The notes under the pieces are model-generated. The model was not told where the DNA came from. It worked only from the letters and a program-made list of their open reading frames with translations, and ran no database searches. From assembly GCA_007128865.1 (NCBI GenBank), contig SKWP01000086.1, positions 1 to 18,289 on the forward strand: a DNA stretch of 18,289 bases, given 5' to 3'. The translations under genes and the position numbers were made by a program. This document shows, one piece after another, positions 6,411 through 12,550 of the stretch. Positions within the stretch are counted from its first letter, which is position 1. Every line of letters starts with the position of its first letter. Origin of the DNA: Paracoccaceae bacterium (GTDB taxonomy: Bacteria > Pseudomonadota > Alphaproteobacteria > Rhodobacterales > Rhodobacteraceae).

Positions 6411-8501
6411 ATGAGAATCGGCGTCGACATCGGCGGAACCTTTACCGATCTTGTCATGCAGGATCCGGCCACCGGACAGCTGCGCAACGGCAAGGTTCTG
6501 ACCACCCCCGACGATCCCTCGCGCGGGGTGCTCGAGGGAATTGGCATCATCCTGCGCGAAAACGGCGTGGATCCTGCGGCAGTTGACCATGTGATCCACG
6601 GGACCACGCTGGTCGCAAACGCATTGATCGAACGCAAGGGTGTGCGCACCGCACTGATCACCACGGCGGGTTTCCGCGATGTGCTGCAGATCGGGCGTGA
6701 ATGGCGCTATGATACCTATGATCTGTTCATCTCGGCGGTGGAACCGCTGGTCCCGCGCGCGCTGCGGCTGGAAGTGACCGAGCGCATCGCCCATGATGGC
6801 GCGGTTGTCGTGGCGCTGGACGAAGCCAGCGTGCAGCAGGCAGCACGGGATCTGGCAGGCCAGGACATCGGCGCGGTGGCGGTCTGCCTTCTGCATGCCT
6901 TCCGCAATCCGGTTCACGAACGGCGCATCAAGGAAATCCTTCAGGCGGCCCTTCCTGATTGCACGATTTCCATTTCTTCCGAGGTGATGCCCGAAATCGG
7001 CGAATACGAACGCGCCTCGACCACGGTCGCAAACGCCTATGTACAGCCGATCTTTCATCGCTACATTCGCCGGCTTTCGGCGGGTATCCGCGACATGGGC
7101 ATCGACCGCGACCTGTTTCTCATGCAGTCCGACGGCGGTACCGTCCATCAGTCCACCGCCGCCGCATTTCCGATCCGCCTTGTGCAGTCCGGTCCGGCGG
7201 GTGGCGTGCAGGCAACGGCGCTGATCGGGCGGTTGACCGGCGAGCCGAACATCCTGTGCTTCGACATGGGCGGCACCACGGCCAAGGCAGCGCTGATCGA
7301 GGGCCAGGTGCCCAGTCGCAGCACCGATTTCGAGGTCGCCCGCATCTACCGCTTCAAGAAGGGAAGCGGCCTGCCGCTCAAGGTGCCGGTGATCGACATG
7401 ATCGAGATCGGCGCTGGCGGCGGTTCCATCGCGCGGGTCAACCGGATGGGGCTGATCCAGGTCGGCCCGGACAGTTCAAGCGCGGTGCCCGGACCGGCCT
7501 GCTATGGCCAGGGTGGCACCGATGCCACCGTCACCGATGCCGACCTGGTTCTGGGGTATCTCGATGCCGATGCCTTCCTTGGCGGAGCCATGAAGCTTGA
7601 CCGCGCCGCGGCAGAGCGCGCCATCGAAGAGCGCATTGCCCGACCGCTTGGCCTGAGCGTTGTCGAGGCCGCCTGGGGTATCCATCAGACGGTGAACGAA
7701 AGCATGGCCCAGGCTGCCGGCATCCATGTGCTGGAAAAGGGTCTGCGAAGCTCGGATTTCGCCATGGCCCCGATCGGCGGCGCCGGGCCGGTGCATGCCT
7801 GTGCCGTGGCCGGCAAGATGGGGATGCGCCGGGTCATCTGCCCGGCCGGCGCCGGTGTTGCCTCTGCCTTCGGCTTTCTGGCGGCGCCGATGTCGTTCGA
7901 ATTCGTGCGCGGTGGCGTTGCCGAAATCGACGCCCTCGACCTCGGCGCGCTGCGGGCCTCGATGGAGGAACTGGAGCGCGAGGCGAGGGCGCTGTTGCGC
8001 GGCTCGGGTCTCGACGAAGCGGCCTTCAGCGTAAGCCACGGCTGTTCGATGCGGTATGTCGGTCAGGGATATCAGGTGGATGTGGCGGTGCCACCGGCTC
8101 TGCTTGGCGACGGCGACCGGGCCAGCTTGCTGGCGGCCTTCGAAGCCGGATACAGGGCGCTTTACGGCCGTACCGAGGCCGGCATGCCGGCCGAGGTGGT
8201 GTCGTGGCGCGTGGTGGTTACCGGCCCCTATCCGGATCTGGCCCCGATGCGCGCCGCAGCCGGAGAGGGCAGCGACGGCGCGGCGGCGCGCAAGGGCGCC
8301 CGCCTGGTGTTTGACGGCGAGGCCGGCGATTTCGTCGAAGCCGGCGTCTATGATCGCTATGGCCTGAGAGTGGGCGACAGGCTATCCGGCCCCGCGATTG
8401 TCGAGGAACGTGAATCGACCCTTGTCGTGCCCTCGGGTGCAACGCTTTCCGTGGACGATTACGGCAATCTTGTCGTGATCCTGCCCGAAGCAAGGCACTG
8501 A
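6411..8501 (+). CDS. hyuA: Hydantoinase A / oxoprolinase family subunit (ATP-binding)
   Basis: 696 aa, typical for HyuA. This subunit of the ASKHA fold binds ATP and phosphorylates the amide carbonyl so that the HyuAB pair can hydrolyse it. The first phosphate loop is MRIGVDIGGTFTDLV at the N-terminus, followed by HGTTLVANA (63-71). Mid-protein come EYERASTTVANAYVQP and MQSDGGT, then SGPAGGV. The second phosphate loop is DMGGTTAK (285-292). IEIGAGGGSIA, VGPDSSSAVPGPACYGQGG and IGGAGPVHACAVA follow in family order. The C-terminal domain ends with the usual GPAIVEERESTLVVPSG. It is the last gene of the first operon, and the terminator-like repeat begins nine bases after its stop. It could be the large subunit of a 5-oxoprolinase, N-methylhydantoinase or lactamase; the sequence alone does not separate these. 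Confidence 0.93.
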   Translation: MRIGVDIGGTFTDLVMQDPATGQLRNGKVLTTPDDPSRGVLEGIGIILRENGVDPAAVDHVIHGTTLVANALIERKGVRTALITTAGFRDVLQIGREWRYDTYDLFISAVEPLVPRALRLEVTERIAHDGAVVVALDEASVQQAARDLAGQDIGAVAVCLLHAFRNPVHERRIKEILQAALPDCTISISSEVMPEIGEYERASTTVANAYVQPIFHRYIRRLSAGIRDMGIDRDLFLMQSDGGTVHQSTAAAFPIRLVQSGPAGGVQATALIGRLTGEPNILCFDMGGTTAKAALIEGQVPSRSTDFEVARIYRFKKGSGLPLKVPVIDMIEIGAGGGSIARVNRMGLIQVGPDSSSAVPGPACYGQGGTDATVTDADLVLGYLDADAFLGGAMKLDRAAAERAIEERIARPLGLSVVEAAWGIHQTVNESMAQAAGIHVLEKGLRSSDFAMAPIGGAGPVHACAVAGKMGMRRVICPAGAGVASAFGFLAAPMSFEFVRGGVAEIDALDLGALRASMEELEREARALLRGSGLDEAAFSVSHGCSMRYVGQGYQVDVAVPPALLGDGDRASLLAAFEAGYRALYGRTEAGMPAEVVSWRVVVTGPYPDLAPMRAAAGEGSDGAAARKGARLVFDGEAGDFVEAGVYDRYGLRVGDRLSGPAIVEERESTLVVPSGATLSVDDYGNLVVILPEARH

Positions 8502-8509
8502 AACCGCTG

Positions 8510-8564
8510 CGGCTGATGCCGGCCGGATGATGCCGAAACCATCCTCCGGAGCCGGCATCAGCCG
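8510..8564. terminator. Likely bidirectional terminator between hyuA and iclR
   Basis: A perfect 14-base inverted repeat, CGGCTGATGCCGGC (8510-8523) and GCCGGCATCAGCCG (8551-8564), lies between convergent genes. The interior can extend the stem through CGGA (8524-8527) and TCCG (8545-8548) with a small bulge. The right arm overlaps the stop and the last two codons of the minus-strand iclR gene, so it is partly coding. There is no long T-run on either side, so termination strength is uncertain. Position and symmetry still make this the obvious end for both transcripts. Confidence 0.7.
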
Positions 8565-9373
8565 AGCGTGGAAACCGGCAGGTCATTGGGGCGCGAGGAA
8601 ATCGCCCGTGCCGTTTCGGTGATGATCGGGGCCAGTCTTTCGCGCACCTCGTCCACAGTCCAGCGCGGGCTGGCCACGGCTATGTTGACTGCCGCACCAA
8701 CCCTGCCGTCCGCCCCATGTACCGGCGCGGCGATTGATATGTCGCCGGGAAAGATCTCTTCGGCGGCGATCTCGTATCCCCGACTGCGGATTGCCTCGAG
8801 TCGGGAACGAAGTGCCTCCAGATCGGTTATCGTGTGCGGCGTTATCTTCAGGCGCGGGCGTTGCGAAAGAACGCGCTCTGCCTGTTCGTGGCCGGCAAAG
8901 GCCAGCATCGCGCGGCCGGGTGCCGAGCAGTAGGCAGGCAGCCGCGATCCGAGAACGAGGTCGGCGCTGATGATGGTGCTGCTCGGGAAACGGGTGACAA
9001 AAATGACTTCGGCACCATCGAGGCGGGTGAGGTTGACTGTTTCGCTCGTTCGTCGGCTGGCTTCGCGCAGATAGGGAAACGCCATGCTGACAAGCGGATC
9101 GTTGCGCAGGTAGGCGTTGGCAAACCTCAGCGCGCGGGCCGTGACGCCGTACCGACGACTTGCAGGCTCCTGATGCAGGAACCCGAGCACCTTGAGGGTG
9201 TGGACAAAGCGTTGCGCCGCGCTGCGTCCGATGCCGCTTCGTTCGGCGATCTCGGCCAGGCCGAGCGCCGACCGTTCATCCTCGAACGCGCCAAGAACCG
9301 CAAACGCCTTTGCCACGCTGGCCACATAGAGACGGTCGTCCTCGGGGCGGGTGGCGTCATCGCTGATCGGCAT
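8558..9373 (-). CDS. IclR-family transcriptional regulator
   Basis: 271 aa, normal for IclR regulators: an N-terminal winged helix-turn-helix and a C-terminal effector-binding domain. The DNA-binding part spans about residues 14-80, with LYVASVAKAFAVLGAF, then the helix-turn-helix GLAEIAERSGIGRSAAQRFVHTL (38-60) and the wing GFLHQEPASRRYGVT. The effector domain shows LPAYCSAPGRAMLAF, ITPHTITDLEALRSRLEAIRSRGYEIAAEE and a closing GRVGAAVNIAVASP. These are standard for binding small aromatic or carboxylic effectors. It is divergent from the second tct operon and convergent with the first, so it is the natural local regulator. The 104-base spacer to the divergent operon holds several inverted repeats. 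Upstream of ATG 9373 only a weak AGG is present. The effector is probably a substrate or intermediate of the pathway (inference). Confidence 0.93.
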   Translation of the reverse strand: MPISDDATRPEDDRLYVASVAKAFAVLGAFEDERSALGLAEIAERSGIGRSAAQRFVHTLKVLGFLHQEPASRRYGVTARALRFANAYLRNDPLVSMAFPYLREASRRTSETVNLTRLDGAEVIFVTRFPSSTIISADLVLGSRLPAYCSAPGRAMLAFAGHEQAERVLSQRPRLKITPHTITDLEALRSRLEAIRSRGYEIAAEEIFPGDISIAAPVHGADGRVGAAVNIAVASPRWTVDEVRERLAPIITETARAISSRPNDLPVSTLG

Positions 9374-9387
9374 TCTGCGGTACCTGG

Positions 9388-9400
9388 CCTTTATGAAAGG
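9388..9400. repeat. Small inverted repeat CCTTT-ATG-AAAGG
   Basis: CCTTT (9388-9392) and AAAGG (9396-9400) flank ATG. It directly abuts the TTATTGACA element of the rightward promoter and lies 15 bases upstream of the iclR start. It is a possible half of a regulator site or simply chance; five-base arms are short. Confidence 0.3.
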
Positions 9401-9431
9401 TTATTGACAGATGTGGCATACAGGATATCGT
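9401..9431 (+). promoter_or_regulatory. Candidate sigma70 promoter of the tctBAC-GGT-DAO operon
   Basis: TTGACA (9404-9409) is a perfect -35 hexamer. A 16-base spacer leads to TATCGT (9426-9431), matching the -10 consensus at four of six positions. Transcription would begin near 9438, about 40 bases before the tctB start. The -10 lies inside the inverted repeat at 9416-9438, which would place the promoter under direct control of a bound regulator. Confidence 0.6.
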
Positions 9432-9438
9432 GGTATGC
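9416..9438. promoter_or_regulatory. Inverted repeat GCATAC-N11-GTATGC, candidate IclR-protein operator
   Basis: GCATAC (9416-9421) is the exact reverse complement of GTATGC (9433-9438). The repeat straddles the candidate -10 hexamer of the rightward promoter. IclR proteins bind palindromic sites in the divergent spacer beside their own gene, so this is a natural candidate. A related GCGATAC occurs at 9457-9463. Confidence 0.5.
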
Positions 9439-9455
9439 AATCAATAGTATTGCAT
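9435..9455. promoter_or_regulatory. Second inverted repeat ATGCAAT-N7-ATTGCAT
   Basis: ATGCAAT (9435-9441) and ATTGCAT (9449-9455) are exact reverse complements with a seven-base spacer, the longest perfect arms in this spacer. The repeat overlaps the first one by four bases and covers the predicted start of transcription. Either repeat, or both together, could be the operator; the pair could also act as a 5' leader hairpin. Confidence 0.5.
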
Positions 9456-9477
9456 TGCGATACAAGAAGGGAGCATG

Positions 9478-9942
9478 ATGAGGCTTATCCGCAGCGTCAC
9501 CACGCCTGACGTGATCGCCGCGCTGGCGCTTGTGGGCCTGTCCGCGTGGGCGCTCTACTATGTGTCCGGGTTGTCGGCGCGCGCTGCTATGTTTCCCAGA
9601 CTGGCTGCCGGGCTGCTGCTGGCTCTGTCTGTCGCGTATCTGATTCGGGAACTGTTCCGGGCTTCGCGCGTCGAACCGCAGCCGTTCTTTCATCACGCGC
9701 CAAGATTCGTGATCGCACTTGTGCTTGTTGTGACCTATGCGGTGGCCTTCCCGAAGATCGGGTTTCTTACCGCCACCATCGTGTTCGTGCCGCTGTTCGC
9801 CACGGCCATCGGAATGAGGCGTCCCTGGCTTTCGGCGGCAAGCGGGATCGCATTCACCGCGGCTGTCTATGTCGTCTTCGTGGTGCTGCTGAACCGCCGG
9901 TTGCCCCCTGAGCGGATCATCGAACTCTGGCGGGATTTCTAG
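9478..9942 (+). CDS. tctB: TTT-family small membrane subunit (TctB), second system
   Basis: 154 aa from ATG 9478; a second ATG at 9475 would add one Met. I prefer 9478 because AAGG (9467-9470), part of AAGAAGGGAG, is then seven bases away, whereas 9475 sits only one base after GGAG. The protein has four hydrophobic stretches (about residues 10-31, 36-56, 75-93 and 95-140) with the first loop reading AAMFPRLAAGLLL, the usual TctB layout. Its mid linker is short, unlike the longer Pro/Ala linker of the first TctB. It is the first gene of the second operon and is only two bases from tctA. As with other TctB proteins, identity rests mainly on size, membrane layout and position. Confidence 0.85.
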   Translation: MRLIRSVTTPDVIAALALVGLSAWALYYVSGLSARAAMFPRLAAGLLLALSVAYLIRELFRASRVEPQPFFHHAPRFVIALVLVVTYAVAFPKIGFLTATIVFVPLFATAIGMRRPWLSAASGIAFTAAVYVVFVVLLNRRLPPERIIELWRDF

Positions 9943-9944
9943 CC

Positions 9945-11447
9945 ATGTTCGATCAACTGCTGATGGCCTTCGTGGCCCTTGCCACCATCGAGAACGTCGT
10001 GGCGATGTTTCTGGGCACGCTGATCGGGATCCTGATCGGCGCGCTTCCGGGATTGACGACGACCATCGGGCTTGCGTTGCTCATTCCGCTGTCGTTCGGC
10101 CTGAGTCCGCTGGTTGCACTGGGACTCATGGCCGGGCTCTACAACGGTTCGATGTACGGGGGCGCGATTCCCGCAATTCTTCTCAACATTCCCGGCACGC
10201 CCTCTGCCATCGCCACCACATTCGACGGCTATCCGATGGCCAGAAAGGGAAGGGCGGCCGAAGCCCTGCGGATAGCGTGCTATTCGTCGGCCATCGGCGC
10301 CCTTGTTTCGGCCCTTGCCCTGCTCTTGCTTGCGCCGCCGCTTTCGCTGGTCACGCTGGCATTCGGCCCGGCAGAGTACTTCTGGGTGGCGGCCTTCGGG
10401 CTGGTTTCCATATCGGTGCTCCTTGGTTCAGACCCCATCAAGGGGCTCATCAGCGCAACTCTGGGCCTGCTCATCGCAAGTGTGGGAATGGACACGCTGA
10501 CCGGCCGCATGCGCTTTACGTTCGGCAATCTCGAACTTGCCGACGGCGTGAACATCGTCGTTGTACTGATCGGGCTGTTTGCCCTGCCGCGGGTGCTGCG
10601 CATGGCGGAAGAAGCAATCAAGACCGGGGTTTCGCGCGACGAGCTTCGGCTGTCGGGATCGCGGTTGAACGGCAGGGCGCTCGTCTCGCTGGTGCCCACA
10701 TGGCTGCGTTCGAGCGCGATCGGCATTGCCGTCGGAATCCTGCCGGGGGCGGGCGGGAACATTGCCGCCTTTCTCAGCTACAATGAGGCAAAGCGCGCGG
10801 CGCGCGATCCCGAGAGCTTCGGAACCGGCAATCCCCGTGGGGTTGCGGCGGCAGAGACCGGCAACAGTTCCGACAATGCCGCATCACTCATCCCGACCCT
10901 GACCCTTGGCGTGCCGGGCAATGCGATTGCCGCCCTGATCATGGGTGGCCTGCTTGTTCACGGCCTGCAGCCCGGTCCGGCGCTGTTTCGCGACAACGGC
11001 GTGATCGTCTATGGGTTCATGCTTCAGATGCTGATCACTTCGGTGATCCTGGTCGGTCTGGGCGGGCTGATCGCGACGCGCCTGTTTGCCCAGGTTCTCC
11101 GTACGCCACAGGTGTTGCTGGCGCCCATGATCGTTGCGCTGATGTTTCTCGGCCTCTTCACCGTCAGCAACAGCAGTTTCCAGCTTTATCTGATGATCGG
11201 TTTCGGACTGCTTGGCTACACGATGGAGCGTCTGAGCTTTCCGCTGCCGCCGATGATCCTTGGTGTCATCCTGGGAAGCATGGCCGAACAGAACCTGCGC
11301 ATGTCCCTGATGATCTCGCGCGGTGACTGGAGCTATCTGCTGGCCAGTCCGATCAGCAAGCTTATCGCGATACTCATACTCGTGGTCCTGTTCGTGCCTG
11401 TTCGTCGTGCCTTTCGGAAGAAGATGGCGATGGAGAAGGGCAGCTGA
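9945..11447 (+). CDS. tctA: TTT-family large membrane subunit (TctA), second system
   Basis: 500 aa, full family length, with roughly ten to twelve membrane helices. The N-terminal repeat carries GALPGLTTTIGLALLIPLSF, then GLYNGSMYGGAIPAILLNIPGTP and TTFDGYPMARKGRAAEAL. These are the classic TctA signatures, closer to consensus than those of the first TctA. The second half repeats the theme as GILPGAGGNIAAFLSYNEAKR and then ETGNSSDNAASLIPTLTLGVPGN. It would move solute handed over by the tctC product encoded downstream. Gene order is B-A-C here but C-B-A in the first operon. It starts two bases after the tctB stop, suggesting translational coupling. The two TctA proteins share motifs but differ widely elsewhere, consistent with different solutes. 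Confidence 0.94.
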   Translation: MFDQLLMAFVALATIENVVAMFLGTLIGILIGALPGLTTTIGLALLIPLSFGLSPLVALGLMAGLYNGSMYGGAIPAILLNIPGTPSAIATTFDGYPMARKGRAAEALRIACYSSAIGALVSALALLLLAPPLSLVTLAFGPAEYFWVAAFGLVSISVLLGSDPIKGLISATLGLLIASVGMDTLTGRMRFTFGNLELADGVNIVVVLIGLFALPRVLRMAEEAIKTGVSRDELRLSGSRLNGRALVSLVPTWLRSSAIGIAVGILPGAGGNIAAFLSYNEAKRAARDPESFGTGNPRGVAAAETGNSSDNAASLIPTLTLGVPGNAIAALIMGGLLVHGLQPGPALFRDNGVIVYGFMLQMLITSVILVGLGGLIATRLFAQVLRTPQVLLAPMIVALMFLGLFTVSNSSFQLYLMIGFGLLGYTMERLSFPLPPMILGVILGSMAEQNLRMSLMISRGDWSYLLASPISKLIAILILVVLFVPVRRAFRKKMAMEKGS

Positions 11448-11523
11448 GGACCTCGGCAGCCGTCTGCGGCTCGGCACCACCGTGGACGGAAACCAGCAAC
11501 GGGCCGTAAGCAAGGAGAGAGCT

Positions 11524-12486
11524 ATGACACGAATGACCGGACTGCTTGCCAGTGCAAGCGTGCTGCTGGCTGGGACCGCAGCCTTCGCGCAATCGGACTA
11601 CCCCAGTCGGCAGATCGAGCTGATGGTCGGCTTTTCGGCCGGCGGCGCACTTGACCTGCTGGCGCGACAGGCCCAGCCGTTCCTGCAGAAATACCTCGAC
11701 GGTGCGGATATCGTGGTGGTCAACGTGCCCGGTGCCGGCGGCGCGGTCATGAACCAGCGCCTCGCCAATGCCACGCCGGATGGCTACACGCTGGGCCTGC
11801 TGTCGATGCCCGGGGTGGTCACGGTGCTGTTCGGAACCGATGCCGAATACACCATCGACGACTTCGAATACTCCGGCACCTTCACCTTCGAGCCGCACAG
11901 CATCATGGTGGGCGCAAACACGCCCTATCAGACCGGCGCCGAACTGCTGGATGCCGCGCGGGCCGCGCCCGGTACCGTCACCATCGGTGGCGCAGGCATC
12001 GGCTCTGCGGCGCATCTGGCGCTGAAGTCGCTCGAACTGGCCGCGGGCGTGGAATTCAACTTCATTCCCTCGCAGGGTGCGGCCGAAATGGTCAACCAGG
12101 TGCTGGGTGGCCATATCGACGGTGGCGTGACCACGATAAGCGCCTCCTACACGCACCATCAGGAAGGCCAGGCGCGCGTTCTCGGTGTGCTTGCCAGCCA
12201 GCGCGTCGGGCTGACGCCGGATATTCCGACCTTTGCAGAATATGGTGCGGCTGTGGAATGGGGCGCCCTTCGTGGCATTGCAGCACCTGCCGGCACGCCG
12301 CAGGAAATCATGGACAGGATCACCGAAGCGGTGCGCCTGACGATGGATGATCCGGAGTTTCAGGAAATTGCGGCACGCAACCAGATGGTGCTCGATTTCC
12401 GCGACGGTGCAGCGTTCCGCGCGAGTGTGGAGGAAGTCTACCTCACGCTCGAAACGATGTGGGCCGACGATCCCTGGATCGATTGA
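11524..12486 (+). CDS. tctC: TTT-family periplasmic solute-binding protein (TctC/Bug type), second system
   Basis: 320 aa. A signal peptide covers about residues 1-22 (MTR start, hydrophobic core, cleavage after AFA before QSDYP). The mature protein opens with YPSRQIELMVGFSAGGALDLLAR, then VVVNVPGAGGAVMNQRLAN and ATPDGYTLGLL, all standard for the family. ATG 11524 follows a near-perfect AAGGAG (11512-11517) with six-base spacing, and begins the signal peptide; longer in-frame extensions overlap tctA and lack these. The 76-base gap from tctA holds only a weak five-base stem (AGCCG 11458-11462 with CGGCT 11467-11471). The usual ENR of the family reads VNV here and the ligand-loop residues differ from the first TctC, which points to another solute. 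A hairpin follows the stop. Confidence 0.92.
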   Translation: MTRMTGLLASASVLLAGTAAFAQSDYPSRQIELMVGFSAGGALDLLARQAQPFLQKYLDGADIVVVNVPGAGGAVMNQRLANATPDGYTLGLLSMPGVVTVLFGTDAEYTIDDFEYSGTFTFEPHSIMVGANTPYQTGAELLDAARAAPGTVTIGGAGIGSAAHLALKSLELAAGVEFNFIPSQGAAEMVNQVLGGHIDGGVTTISASYTHHQEGQARVLGVLASQRVGLTPDIPTFAEYGAAVEWGALRGIAAPAGTPQEIMDRITEAVRLTMDDPEFQEIAARNQMVLDFRDGAAFRASVEEVYLTLETMWADDPWID

Positions 12487-12498
12487 TCGCAGAACGGT

Positions 12499-12522
12499 GT
12501 GGCAGCGGCGCAACGCTGCCAC
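12499..12522 (+). promoter_or_regulatory. Intercistronic hairpin after tctC (second operon)
   Basis: GTGGCAGCG (12499-12507) and CGCTGCCAC (12514-12522) form a perfect nine-base-pair stem with a six-base loop, 12 bases after the tctC stop and 28 bases before the next gene. It has no following T-run. It matches in position the hairpin after the first tctC at 1652-1679, although the stem sequences differ. Confidence 0.65.
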
Positions 12523-12550
12523 CCTCCTGCACTCAGCCGAGGATGCAAGA

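Noticed and set aside
12347..12550. N-terminal extension of the GGT-like protein into tctC
   Set aside because: It would overlap tctC by 140 bases and run through the hairpin; GAGGA before ATG 12551 and the family N-terminus support the shorter form.
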